Part shown: in pieces, positions 1 to 14,100 of the stretch
How the letters are laid out: the number at the start of each line of letters is the position of its first letter
How positions within the stretch are numbered: position 1 is the stretch's first letter
Origin: Xylocopa sonorina
Lineage: Eukaryota; Arthropoda; Insecta; Hymenoptera; Apidae
Reading direction: 5' to 3'
DNA length: 64,000 nt
Assembly (NCBI RefSeq): GCF_050948175.1
Contig: NW_027490263.1
Coordinates: forward strand, 1 to 64,000
The notes under the pieces: generated by a model
Told to the model about the DNA's origin: nothing
Databases searched by the model: none
The model's input: the letters and a program-made list of their open reading frames with translations, nothing else
Program-made: the position numbers and the translations under genes

Positions 1-3000
1 TCGACTACACATCAACTAAATGTAAATGCGCACTTCCTTGCTAGGAAATAGCGTTTGCAGATGTCTACGTATCGTAGCAATAGAGTTCTTATGATTCTTA
101 AAACGCGATATCGCATTCTCATTTCTACGTTTCATGGTAAGATATAATATGATTTGCGAAGTGTTATGTATTCCTCGTCTACACTTCAAATGAATGTAAA
201 TGCGACACTTCTTTGCAAGGAAATAGCGTTTGCAGATGTCTACGTATCGTAGCAATAGAGTTCCTATGATTCTTAAAACGCGATATCGCATCTCATTTCT
301 ATGTTTCATGGTAAGATATAATATTCATTGCGAAGTGTTATGTATTCCTCGTCTACAATTCAAATGAATGTAAATGCGACACTTCTTTGCAAGGGAAATA
401 GCGTTTGCAGATATCTACGTATCGTAGCAATAGAGTTCCTATGATTCTTAAAACGCGATATCGTATCTCATTTCTATGTTTCTGGTAAGATATAATATGA
501 TTTGCGGAGTGTTATGTATTCCTCGTCTACACTCAAATGAATGTAAATGCGACCACTTCCTTGCAAGGAAATAGCGTTTGCAGATGTCTACGTATCGTAG
601 CTATAGAGTTCCTATGATTCGTAAAACGCGATATCGTATCTCATTTCTATGTCTCATGGTAAGATATAATATGATTTGCGAAGTGTTATGTATTCCTCGT
701 CTACACTTCAAATGAATGTAAATGCGACACTTCCTTGCAAGGAAATAGCGTTTGCAGATGTCTACGTATCGAAGCAATAGAGTTCAAATGCTTCTTAAAA
801 CGAGATATTGCATCTCATATCTATGTTTCATGATAAGATATAATATTCAATGCGAAGTGTTATGCATTCCTCGCCTACGAATTCAAATGAATGTAAATGC
901 GACACTTCCTTGCTAGGAATTAGCGTTTGCAGAAGTCTACGTATCGTAGCAATAGAGTTCTAATGCTCCTTAAAACGCGATATCGCATCTCATTTCTATG
1001 TTTCATCGGTAAGCTGTAATATTATTTGCGAAGTCGTTTATGTATTCCTCGCCTATACTTCAAATGAATGTAAATGCGAGACTTCTTTGCTAGGAAATAG
1101 CGTTTGCAAATGTCTACCTATCGTAGCAATAGTGTTCTAATGCTTCTTAAAACGCGATATCGCACCTCATTTCTATGTTTCATGGTAAGATATAATATGA
1201 TTTGCGAAGTCATCATGTATTCCTCGTTTACACTTCAAATGAATGTAAATGCGACACTTCCTTGCTAGGAAATAGCATCTGCAGATGTCTAGGTATCGTA
1301 GCAATAGAGTTCTAATGCTTCTTAAAACGCGATATCGCATCTCATTTCTATGTTTCATGGTAAGATATAATATGATTTGCGAAGTATCATGTATTCCTCG
1401 TCTACACTTCAAATGAATGTAAATGCGACACTCCTTGCTAGGAAATAGCATCTGCAGATGTCTAGGTATCGTAGCAATAGAGTTCTAATGCTTCTTAAAA
1501 CGCGATATCGCATTCTCATTTCTATGTTTCATGGTAAGATATAAATATGATTTGCGAAGTGTTATGTATTCCTCGTCTACACATCAACTAAATGTAAATG
1601 CGCACTTCCTTGCAAGGAAATAGCGTTTGCAGATGTCAACGTATCGTAGCAATAGAGTTCTTATGATTCTTAAAACGCGATATCGCATCTCATTTCTATG
1701 TTTCATGGTAAGATATAATATGATTTGCGAAGTGTTATGTATTCCTCGTCTACACTTCAAATGAATGTAAATGCGACACTTCTTTGCAAGGAAATAGCGT
1801 TTGCAGATGTCTACGTATCGTAGCAATAGAGTTCCTATGATTCTTAAAACGCGATATCGCATCTCATTTCTATGTTTCATAGTAAGATATAATATGATTT
1901 GCGAAGTGTTATGTATTCCTCGTCTACACTTCAAATGAATGTAAATGCGACACTTCCTTGCTAGGAAATAGCGTTTGCAGATGTCTACGTATCGAAGCAA
2001 TAGAGTTCAAATGCTTCTTAAAACGAGATATTGCATCTCATATCTATGTTTCATGATAAGATATAATATTCATTGCGAGTGTTATGCATTCCTCGCCTAC
2101 GATTCAAATGAATGTAAATGCGACACTTCCTTGCTAGGAAATAGCGTTTGCAGAAGTCTACGTATCGTAGCAATAGAGTTCTAATGCTTCTTAAAACGCG
2201 ATATCGCATCTCATTTCTATGTTTCATGGTAAGATGTAATATGATTTGCGAAGTGTTATGTATTCCTCGACTACACATCAACTAAATGTAAATGCGCACT
2301 TCCTTGCTAGGAAATAGCGTTTGCAGATGTCTACGTATCGTAGCAATAGAGTTCTTATGATTCTTAAAACGCGATATCGCATCTCATTTCTACGTTTCAT
2401 GGTAAGATATAATATGATTTGCGAAGTGTTATGTATTCCTCCGTCTACACTTCAAATGAATGTAAATGCGACACTTCTTTGCAAGGAATAGCGTTTGCAG
2501 ATGTCTACGTATCGTAGCAATAGAGTTCCTATGATTCTTAAAACGCGATATCGCATCTCATTTCTATGTTCATGGTAAGATATAATATTCATTGCGAAGT
2601 GTTATGTATTCCTCGTCTACAATTCAAATGAATGTAAATGCGACACTTCTTTGCAAGGAAATAGCGTTTGCAGATGTCTACGTATCGTAGCAATAGAGTT
2701 CCTATGATTCTTAAAACGCGATATCGTATCTCATTTCTATGTTTCATGGTAAGATATAATATGATTTGCGGAGTGGTATGTATTCCTCGTCTACACTTCA
2801 AATGAATGTAAATGCGACACTTCCTTGCAAGGGAAATAGCGTTTGCAGATGTCTACGTATCGTAGCAATAGAGTTCCTATGATTCGTAAAACGCGATATC
2901 GTATCTCATTTCTATGTCTCATGGTAAGATATAATATGAATTTGCGAAGTGTTATGTATTCCTCGTCTACACTTCAAATGAATGTAAATGCGACACTTCC

Positions 3001-4098
3001 TTGCAAGGAAATAGCGTTTGCAGATGTCTACGTATCGAAGCAATAGAGTTCAAATGCTTCTTAAAACGAGATATTGCATCTCATATCTATGTTTCATGAT
3101 AAGATATAATATTCAATGCGAAGTGTTATGCATTGCTCGCCTACGATTCAAATGAATGTAAATGCGACACTTCCTTGCTAGGAAATAGCGTTTGCAGAAG
3201 TCTACGTATCGTAGCAATAGAGTTCTAATGCTCCTTAAAAACGCGATATCGCATCTCATTTCTATGTTTCATGGTAAGATGTAATATTATTTGCGAAGTG
3301 TTATGTATTCCTCGCCTATACTTCAAATGAATGTAAAGTGCGAGACTTCTTTGCTAGGAAATAGCGTTTGCAAATGTCTACCTATCGTAGCAATAGTGTT
3401 CTAATGCTTCTTAAAACGCGATATCGCACCTCATTTCTATGTTTCAGGGTAAGATATAATATGATTTGCGAAGTATCATGTATTCCTCGTTTACACTTCA
3501 AATGAATGTAAATGCGACACTTCCTTGCTAGGAAATAGCATCTGCAGATGTCTAGGTATCGTAGCAATAGAGTTCTAATGCTTCTTAAAACGCGATAACG
3601 CATCTCATTTCTATGTTTCATGGTAAGATATAATATGATTTGCGAAGTAACATGTATTCCTCGTCTACACTTCAAATGAATGTAAATGCGACACTTCCTT
3701 GCTAGGAAATAGCATCTGTAGATGTCTAGGTATCGTAGCATTAGAGTTCTAATGCTTCTTAAAACGCGATATCGCATCTCATTTCTATGCTTCATGGTAA
3801 GATATAATATGATTTGCGAAGTGTTATGTATTCCTCGTCTACACTTCAAATGAATGTAAATGCGACACTTCTTTGCAAGGAAATAGCGTTTTGCAGATGT
3901 CTACGTATCGTAGCAATAGAGATCCTATGATTCTTAAACGCGATATCGCATCTCATTTCTATGTTTCATAGTAAGATATAATATGATTTGCGAAGTGTTA
4001 TGTATTCCTCGTCTACACTTCAAATGAATGTAAATGCGACACCTTCCTTGCTAGGAAATAGCGTTTGCAGATGTCTACGTATCGAAGCAATAGAGTTC

Positions 4099-4123
4099 GC
4101 GATATCGCGATACGCGATATCGC
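4099..4123 (+). repeat. Double GCGATATCGC palindrome variant, copy 1
   Basis: The usual spacer between GAGTTC and the palindrome is replaced by a second copy of the GCGATATCGC core, giving two cores separated by a few bases (GATA). The same variant occurs at 7,758-7,782 and 12,996-13,020. It is always preceded by the CGTATCGAAGCAATAGAGTTC form of the monomer, so the three are copies of one event. Confidence 0.85.
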
Positions 4124-7100
4124 ATCTCATTTCTATGTTTCATGGTAAGATATAACATGATTTGCGATAGTGTTATGTATTCCTTGTCTACGATTCAAAT
4201 GAATGTAAATGCGACACTTCCTTGCAAGGAAATAGCGTCTGCAGACGTCTACGTATCGTAGCAATAGAGTTCCTATGATTCTTAAAACGCGATGTCGCAT
4301 CTCATTTCTATGTCTCATGGTAAGATATAATATGATTGGCGAAGTGTTATGTATTCCTCGTCTACACTTCAAATGAATGTAAATGCGACACTTCCTTGCA
4401 AGGAAATAGCGTTTGCAGATGTCTACGTATCGAAGCAATAGAGTTCAAATGCTTCTAAAACGAGATATTGCATCTCATATCTATGTTTCATGATAAGATA
4501 TAATATTCATTGCGAAGTGTTATGCATTCCTCGCCTACGATTCAAATGAATGTAAATGCGACACTTCCTTGCTAGGAAATAGCGTTTGCAGAAGTCTACG
4601 TATCGTAGCAATAGAGTTCTAATGCTCCTTAAAACGCGATATCGCATCTCATTTCTATGTTCATGGTAAGATGTAATATTATTTGCGAAGTGTTATGTAT
4701 TCCTCGCCTATACTTCAAATGAATGTAAATGCGAGACTTCTTTTCTAGGAAATAGCGTTTGCAAATGTCTACCTATCGTAGCAATAGTGTTCTAATGCTT
4801 CTTAAAACGCGATATCGCATCTCATTTCTATGTTTCATGGTAAGATATAATATGATTTGCGAAGTATCATGTATTCCTCGTTTACACTTCAAATGAATGT
4901 AAATGCGACACTTCCTTGCTAGGAAATAGCATCTGCAGATGTCTAGGTATCGTAGCAATAGAGTTCTAATGCTTCTTAAAACGCGATATCGCATCTCATT
5001 TCTATGTTTCGTGGTAAGATATAATATGATTTGCGAAGTATCATGTATTCATCGTCTACACTTCAAATGAATGTAAATGCGACACTTCCTTGCTAGGAAA
5101 TAGCGTCTGCAGATGTCTAGGTATCGTAGCAATAGAGTTCTATTGCTTCTTAAAACGCGATATCGCATCTCATTTCTATGTTTCATGGTAAGGTGTAATA
5201 TTATTTGCGAAGTGTTATGTATTCCTCGCCTATAATTCAAATGAATGTAAATGCGAGACTTCTTTGCTAGGAAATAGCGTCTGCAGATGTCTACGTCTCG
5301 TAGCAAATAGAGTTCTTATGATTCTTAAAACGCGATATCGCATCTCATTTCTACGTTTCATGGGTAAGGATATAATATGATTTGCGAAGTGTTATGTATT
5401 CCTCGTCTACACTTCAAATGAATGTAAATGCGACACTTCTTTGCAAGGAAATAGCGTTTGCAGATGTCTACGTATCGTAGCAATAGAGTTCCTATGATTC
5501 TTAAAACGCGATATCGCATCTCATTTCTATGTTTCATGGTAAGATATAATATTCATTGCGAAGTGTTATGTATTCCTCGTCTACAATTCAAATGAATGTA
5601 AATGCGACACTTCTTTGCAAGGAAATAGCGTTTGCAGATGTCTACGTATCGTAGCAATGGAGTTCCTATGATTCTTAAAACGCGATATCGTATCTCATTT
5701 CTATGTTTCATGGTAAGATATAATATGATTTGCGGAGTGTTATGTATTCCTCGTCTACACTTCAAATTGAATGTAAATGCGACACTTCCTTGCAAGGAAA
5801 TAGCGTTTGCAGATGTCTACGTATCGTAGCAATAGAGTTCTATGATTCGTAAAACGCGATATCGTATCTCATTTCTATGTCTCATGGTAAGATATAATAT
5901 GATTTGCGAAGTGTTATGTATTCCTCGTCTACACTTCAAATGAATGTAAATGCGACACTTCCTTGCAAGGAAATAGCGTTTGCAGAGTGTCTACGTATCG
6001 AAGCAATAGAGTTCAAATGCTTCTTAAAACGAGATATTGCATCTCATATCTATGTTTCATGATAAGAATATAATATTCATTGCGAAGTGTTATGCATTCC
6101 CTCGCCTACGATTCAAATGAATGTAAATGCGACACTTCCTTGCTAGGAAATAGCGTTTGCAGAAGTCTACGTATCGTAGCAATAGAGTTCTAATGCTTCT
6201 TAAAACGCGATATCGCATCTCATTTCTATGTTTCATGGTAAGATGTAATATTATTTGCGAAGTGTTATGTATTCCTCGCCTATACTTCAAATGAATGTAA
6301 ATGCGAGACTTCTTTGCTAGGAAATAGCGTTTGCAAATGTCTACCTATCGTAGCAATAGTGTTCTAATCTTCTTAAAACGCGATATCGCATCTCATTTCT
6401 ATGTTTCATGGTAAGATATAATATGATTTGCGAAGTATCATGTATTCCTCGTTTACACTTCAAATGAATGTAAATGCGACACTTCCTTGCTAGGAAATAG
6501 CATCTGCAGATGTCTAGGTATCGTAGCAATAGAGTTCTAATGCTTCTTAAAACGCGATATCGCATCTCATTTCTATGTTTCGTGGTAAGATATAATATGA
6601 TTTGCGAAGTAGTCATGTATTCATCGTCTACACTTCAAATGAATGTAAATGCGACACTTCCTTGCTAGGAAATAGCATCTGCAGATGTCTAGGTATCGTA
6701 GCAATAGAGTTCTAATGCTTCTTAAAACGCGATGTCGCATCTCATTTCTATGATTCATGGTAAGATATAATATGATTTGCGAAGTATCATGTATTCCTCG
6801 CCTACACTTCAAATGAATGTAAATGCGACACTTCCTTGCTAGGAAATAGCGTCTGCAGATGTCTAGGTATCGTAGCAATAGAGTTCTAATGCATCTTAAA
6901 ACGCGATATCGCATCTCATTTCTATGTTTTCATGGTAAGATGTAATTTTATTTTGCGAAGTGTTATGTATTCCTCGCCTATACTTCAAATGAATGTAAAT
7001 GCGAGACTTCGTTGCTAGGAAATAGCGTTTGCAAATGTCTACCTATCGTAGCAATAGTATTCTAATGCTTCTTAAAACGCGATATCGCATCTCATTTCTA

Positions 7101-7757
7101 TGTTTCATGGTAAGATGTAATATGATTTGCGAAGTGTTATGTATTCCTCGTCTACACTTCAAATGAAGGTAAATGCGACACTTCTTTGCAAGGAAATAGC
7201 GTTTGCAGATGTCTACGTATCGTAGCAATAGAGTTCCTATGATTCTTAAAACGCGATATCGCATCTCATTTCTATGTTTCATGGTAAGAATATAATATTC
7301 ATTGCGAAGTGTTATGTATTCTCGTCTACAATTCAAATGAATGTAATTGCGACACTTCTTTGCAAGGAAATAGCGTTTGCAGATGTCTACGTATCGTAGC
7401 AATAGAGTTCCTATGATTCTTAAAACGCGATATCGTATCTCATTTCTATGTTTCATGGTAAGATATAATATGATTTGCGAAGTGTTATGTATTCCTCGTC
7501 TACACTTCAAATGAATGTAAATGCGACACTTCTTTGCAAGGAAATAGCGTTTGCAGATGTCTACGTATCGTAGCAATAGAGTTCCTATGATTCTTAAAAC
7601 GCGATATCGCATCTCATTCTATGTTTCATGGTAAGATATAATATGATTTGCGAAGTGTTATGTATTCCTCGCCTACACTTCAAATGAATGTAAATGCGAC
7701 ACTTCCTTGCTAGGAAATAGCGTTTGCAGATGTCTACGTATCGAAGCAATAGAGTTC

Positions 7758-7782
7758 GCGATATCGCGATACGCGATATCGC
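7758..7782 (+). repeat. Double GCGATATCGC palindrome variant, copy 2
   Basis: This has the same arrangement as at 4,099: two GCGATATCGC cores close together, replacing the ordinary TAATGCTTCTTAAAA spacer. Confidence 0.85.
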
Positions 7783-10700
7783 ATCCCATTTCTATGTTCA
7801 TGGTAAGATATAACATGATTTGCGAAGTGTTATGTATTCCTTGTCTACGATTCAAATGAATGTAAATGCGACACTTCCTTGCAAGGAATAGCGTTTGCAG
7901 AAGTCTACGTATCATAGCAATAGAGTTCTAATGCTTCTTAAAACGCGATATCGCATCTCATTTCTATGTTTCATGGTAAGATGTAATATTATTTGCGAAG
8001 TGTTACGTATTCCTCGCCTATACTTCAAATGAATGTAAATGCGAGACTTCTTTGCTAGGAAATAGCGTTTGCAATGTCTACCTATCGTAGCAATAGTGTT
8101 CTAATGCTTCTTAAAACGCGATATCGCATCTCATTTCTATGTTTCATGGTAAGATATAATATATGATTTGCGAAGTATCATGTATTCCTCGTTTACACTT
8201 CAAATGAACGTAAATGCGACACTTCCTTGCTAGGAAATAGCATCTGCAGACGTCTAGGTATCGTAGCAATAGAGTTCTAATGCTTCTTAAAACGCGATAT
8301 CGCATCTCATTTCTATGTTTCATGGTAAGATATAAGATGATTTGCGAAGTATCATGTATTCCTCGTCTACACTTCAAATGAACGTAAATGCGACACTTCC
8401 TTGCTAGGAAATAGCGTCCTGCAGATGTCTAGGTATCGTAGCAGAAGAGTTCTAATGCTTCTTAAAACGCGATATCGCATCTCATTTCTATGTTTCATGG
8501 TAAGATGTAATATTATTTGCGAAGTGTTATGTATTCCTCGCATATACTTCAAATGAATGTAAATGCGAGCTTCTTTGCTAGGAAATAGCGTCTGCAGATG
8601 TCTACGTCTCGTAGCAATAGAGCTCATATGATTCTTAAAACGCGATATCGCATCTCATTTCTATGTTTCATGGTAAGATATAACATGATTTGCGAAGTGT
8701 TATGTATTCCTTGTCTACGATTCAAATGAATGTAAATGCGACACTTCTTGCAAGGAAATAGCGGTTTGCAGATGTCTACGTATCGTAGCAATAGAGTTCA
8801 AATGCTTCTTTAAACGCGATATCGCATCTCATTTCTATGTTTCATGGTAAGATGTAATATTATTTGCGAAGTGTTATGTATTCCTCGCCTATACTTCAAA
8901 TGAATAGTAAATGCGGAGACTTCTTTCCTAGGAAATAGCGTTTGCAAATGTCTACCTATCGTAGCAATAGTGTTCTAATGCTTCTTAAAACGCGATATTC
9001 GCATCTCATTTCTATGTTTCATGGTAAGATATAATATGAATTTGCGAAGTATCATTGTATTCCTCGTCTACACTTCAAATGAATGTAAATGCGACACTTC
9101 TTGCTAGGAAATAGCATCTGCAGATGTCTAGGTATCGTATGCAATAGAGTTCTAATGCTTCTTAAAACGCGATGTCGCATCTCATTTCTATGATTCATGG
9201 TAAGATATAATATGATTTGCGAATGTATCATGTATTCCTCGCCTACACTTCAAATGAATGTAAATGCGGACACTCCTTGCTAGGAAATAGCGTCTGCAGA
9301 TGTCTAGGTATCGTAGCAATAGAGTTCTAATGCTTCTTAAACGCGATATATCGCATCTCATTTCTATGTTTCATGGTAAGATGTAATATTATTTGCGAAG
9401 TGTTATGTATTCCTCGCCTATACTTCAAATGAATGTAAATGCGAGACTTCGTTGCTAGGAAATAGCGTTTGCAAATGTCTACCTATCGTAGCAATAGTAT
9501 TCTAATGCTTCTTAAAACGCGATATCGCATCTCATTTCTATGTTTCATGGTAAGATGTAATATGATTTGCGAAGTGTTATGTATTCCTCGTCTACACTTC
9601 AAATGAATGTAAATGCGACACATCTTTGCAAGGAAATAGCGTTTGCAGATGTCTACGTATCGTAGCAATAGAGTTCCTATGATTCTTAAAACGCGATATC
9701 GCATCTCATTTCTATGTTTCATGGTAAGATATAATATTCATTGCGAAGTGTTATGTATTATCCTCGTCTACAATTCAAATGAATGTAAATGCGACACTTT
9801 CTTTGCAAGGAAATAGCGTTTGCAGATGTCTACGTATCGTAGCAATAGAGTTCCTATGATTCTTAAAACGCGATATCGTAATTCTCATTTCTATGTTTCA
9901 TGGTAAGATATAATATGATTTGCGGAGTGTTATGTATTCCTCGTCTACACTTCAAATGAATGTAAATGCGACACATCTTGCAAGGAAATAGCGTTAGCAG
10001 ATGTCTACGTAATCGTAGCAATAGAGTTCCTATGATTCGTAAAACGCGATATCGTATCTCATTTCTATGTCTCATGGTAAGATATATATATGATTTGCGA
10101 AGTGTTATGTAATTCCTCGTCTACACTTCAAATGAATGTAAATTCGACACTTCCTTGCAAGGAAATAGCGTTTGCAGATGTCTACGTATCGAAGCAATAG
10201 AGTTCAAATGCTTCTTAAAACGAGATATTTGCATCTCATATCTATGTTTCATGATAAGATACAATATCAATGCGGAAGTGTTATGCATTCCTCGCCTACG
10301 ATTCAAATGAATGTAAATGCGACACCACTTCCTTGCTAGGAATAGCGTTTGCAGAAGTCTACGTATCGTAGCAATAGAGTTCTACTGCTCCTTAAAACGC
10401 GATATCCGCATCTCATTTCTATGTTTCATGTAAGATGTAATATTATTTGCGAAGTGTTATGTATTCCTCGCCTATACTTCAAATGAATGTAAATGCGAGA
10501 CTTCTTTGCTAGGAAATAGCGTTTGCAATGTCTACCTATCGTAGCAATAGTGTTCTAATGCTTCTTAAAACGCGATATCGCACCTCATTCTATGTTTCAT
10601 GTAAGATATAATATGATTTGCGTAAGTATCATGTATTCCTCGTTTACACTTCAAATGAATGTAAATGCGACACTTCCTTGCTAGGAAATAGCAACTGCAG

Positions 10701-11779
10701 ATGTCTAGGTATCGTAGCAATAGTATTCTAATGCTTCTTGAAAACGCGATATCGCATCTCATTTCTATGTTTCATGGTAAGATGTAATATGATTTGCGAA
10801 GTGGTTATGTATTACCTCGTCTACACTTCAAATGAATGTAATGCGACACTTCTTTGCAAGGAAATAAATAGCGTTTGCAGATGTCTACGTATCGTAGCAA
10901 TAGAGTTCCTATGATTCTTAAAACGCGATATCGCATCTCATTTCTATGTTTCATGGTAAGATATAATATTCATTGCGAAGTGTTATGTATTCCTCGTCTA
11001 CAATTCAAATGAATGTAAATGCGACACTTCTTTGCAAGGAAATAGCGTTTGCAGATGTCTACGTATCGTAGCAATAGAGTTCCTATGATTCTTAAAACGC
11101 GATATCGTATCTCATTTCTATGTTTCATGGTAAGATATAATATGATTTGCGGAGTGTTATGTATTCCTCGTCTACACTTCAAATGAATGTAAATGCGACA
11201 CTTCCTTGCAAGGAAATAGCGTTTGCAGATGTCTACGTATCGTAGCAATAGAGTTCCTATGATTCGTAAAACGCGATATCGTATCTCATTTCTATGTCTC
11301 ATGGTAAGATATAATATGATTTGCGAAGTGTTATGTATTCCTCGTCTACACTTCAAATGAATGTAAATGCGACACTTCCTTGCAAGGAAATAGCGTTTGC
11401 AGATGTCTACGTATCGAAGCAATAGAGTTCAAATGCTTCTTAAAACGAGATATTGCATCTCATATCTATGTTTCATGATAAGATATAATATTCAATGCGA
11501 AGTGTTATGCATTCCTCGCCTACGATTCAAATGAATGTAAATGCGACACTTCCTTGCTAGGAAATAGCGTTTGCAGAAGTTTACGTATCGTAGCAATAGA
11601 GTTCTAATGCTCCTTAAAACGCGATATCGCATCTCATTTCTATGTTTCATGGTAAGATGTAATATTATTTGCGAAGTGTTATGTATTCCTCGCCTATACT
11701 TCAAATGAATGTAAATGCGAGACTTCTTTGCTAGGAAATAGCGTTTGCAAATGTCTACCTATCGTAGCAATAGTGTTCT

Positions 11780-12480
11780 AATGCTTCTTAAAACGCGATA
11801 TCGCACCTCATTTCTATGTTTCATGGTAAGATATAATATGATTTGCGAAGTATCATGTATTCCTCGTTTACACTTCAAATGAATGTAAATGCGACACTTC
11901 CTTGCTAGGAAATAGCATCTGCAGATGTCTAGGTATCGTAGCAATAGAGTTCTAATGCTTCTTAAAACGCGATAACGCATCTCATTTCTATGTTTCATGG
12001 TAAGATATATTATGATTTGCGAAGTATCATGTATTCCTCGTCTACACTTCAAATGAATGTATATGCGACACTTCCTTGCTAGGAAATAGCATCTGCAGAT
12101 GTCTAGGTATCGTAGCAATAGAGTTCTAATGCTTCTTAAAACGCGATATCGCATCTCATTTCTATGTTTCATGGTAAGATATAATATGATTTGCGAAGTA
12201 TCATGTATTCCTCGTTTACACTTCAAATGAATGTAAATGCGACACTTCCTTGCTAGGAAATAGCATCTGCAGATGTCTAGGTATCGTAGCAATAGAGTTC
12301 TAATGCTTCTTAAAACGCGATAACGCATCTCATTTCTATGTTTCATGGTAAGATATATTATGATTTGCGAAGTATCATGTATTCCTCGTCTACACTTCAA
12401 ATGAATGTATATGCGACACTTCCTTGCTAGGAAATAGCATCTGCAGATGTCTAGGTATCGTAGCAATAGAGTTCTAATGC
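11780..12480 (+). repeat. Dimeric higher-order repeat (348 bp), two copies
   Basis: A two-monomer unit is repeated. The rare variant GCGATAACGC starts at 11,969 and again at 12,317, exactly 348 bp (2 x 174) later. The neighbouring GATATATTATG and GAATGTATATGCG variants repeat with the same offset. The two copies look identical by eye, so the duplication is recent. A single related GCGATAACGC monomer lies near 3,594, probably the parental block. Confidence 0.85.
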
Positions 12481-12995
12481 TTCTTAAAACGCGATATCGC
12501 ATCTCATTTCTATGTTTCATGGTAAGATATAATATGATTTGCGAAGTGTTATGTATTCCTCGTCTACACATCAACTAAATGTAAATGCGCACTTCCTTGC
12601 AAGGAAATAGCGTTTGCAGATGTCAACGTATCGTAGCAATAGAGTTCTTATGATTCTTAAAACGCGATATCGCATCTCATTTCTATGTTTCATGGTAAGA
12701 TATAATATGATTTGCGAAGTGTTATGTATTCCTCGTCTACACTTCAAATGAATGTAAATGCGACACTTCTTTGCAAGGAAATAGCGTTTGCAGATGTCTA
12801 CGTATCGTAGCAATAGAGTTCCTATGATTCTTAAAACGCGATATCGCATCTCATTTCTATGTTTCATGGTAAGATATAATATGATTTGCGAAGTGTTATG
12901 TATTCCTCGCCTACACTTCAAATGAATGTAAATGCGACACTTCCTTGCTAGGAAATAGCGTTTGCAGATGTCTACGTATCGAAGCAATAGAGTTC

Positions 12996-13020
12996 GCGAT
13001 ATCGCGATACGCGATATCGC
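12996..13020 (+). repeat. Double GCGATATCGC palindrome variant, copy 3
   Basis: This is the third copy of the doubled palindrome, again after CGAAGCAATAGAGTTC. The next block reads CATCCCATTTC, as at 7,783, so copies 2 and 3 are most closely related. Confidence 0.85.
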
Positions 13021-13204
13021 ATCCCATTTCTATGTTTCATGGTAAGATATAACATGATTTGCGAAGTGTTATGTATTCCTTGTCTACGATTCAAATGAAT
13101 GTAAATGCGACACTTCCTTGCAAGGAAATAGCGTCTGCAGATGTCTAGGTATCGTAGCAATAGAGCTCTAATGCTTCTTAAAACGCGATATCGCATCTCA
13201 TTTC

Positions 13205-13245
13205 TATGTTTCATGGTAAAATATAATATAGCAATAGAGTTCCTA
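13205..13245 (+). repeat. Internally deleted monomer junction
   Basis: At about 13,229 the sequence passes from the AAAATATAATAT block straight into AGCAATAGAGTTCC. Most of a monomer is missing, including the CACTTC, AATGTAAATGCG and GCAGATGTC blocks. It marks an unequal-exchange or deletion breakpoint within array A. Confidence 0.7.
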
Positions 13246-14100
13246 TGATTCTTAAAACGCGATATCGTATCTCATTTCTATGTTTCATGATAAGATATAA
13301 TATTCAATGCGAAGTGTTATGGATTCCTCGCCTACGATTCAAATGAATGTAAATGCGACACTTCCCTCCTAGGAAATAGCGTTTGCAGAAGTCTACGTAT
13401 CGTAGCAATAGAGTTCTAATGCTTCTTAAAACGCGATATCGCATCTCATTTCTATGTTTCATGGTAAGATGTAATATTATTTGCGAAGTGTTACGTATTC
13501 CTCGCCTATACTTCAAATGAATGTAAATGCGAGACTTCTTTGCTAGGAAATAGCGTTTGCAAATTTCTACCTATCGTAGCAATAGTGTTCTAATGCTTCT
13601 TAAAACGCGATATCGCATCTCATTTCTATGTTTCATGGTAAGATATAATATGATTTGCGAAGTATCATGTATTCCTCGTTTACACTTCAAATGAACGTAA
13701 ATGCGACACTTCCTTGCTAGGAAATAGCATCTGCAGACGTCTAGGTATCGTAGCAATAGAGTTCTAATGCTTCTTAAAACGCGATATCGCATCTCATTTC
13801 TATGTTTCATGGTAAGATATAAGATGATTTGCGAAGTATCATGTATTCCTCGTCTACACTTCAAATGAACGTAAATGCGACACTTCCTTGCTAGGAAATA
13901 GCGTCTGCAGATGTCTAGGTATCGTAGCAGAAGAGTTCTAATGCTTCTTAAAACGCGATATCGCATCTCATTTCTATGTTTCATGGTAAGATGTAATATT
14001 ATTTGCGAAGTGTTATGTATTCCTCGCATATACTTCAAATGAATGTAAATGCGAGACTTCTTTGCTAGGAAATAGCGTCTGCAGATGTCTACGTCTCGTA

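Larger units (their letters stand above)
1..10870 (+). repeat. Recurring multi-monomer blocks in the left part of array A
   Basis: The same series of monomer subtypes recurs. A distinctive variant with CATCAACTAAATG occurs near 11, 1,577, 2,276, 12,566 and 15,599. The string starting at base 1 is repeated from 2,267, an offset of 2,266 bp or 13 monomers. A TTCTTATGATTC plus CTACGTTTC variant occurs at 86, 2,352 and 5,313. The minus-strand translation at 1,584-2,000 is identical to that at 12,571-12,987, so a multi-monomer block is shared at a 10,987-bp offset. The block lengths are irregular, unlike the cleaner higher-order units elsewhere in the window. Exact boundaries need a self dot-plot. 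Confidence 0.75.
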
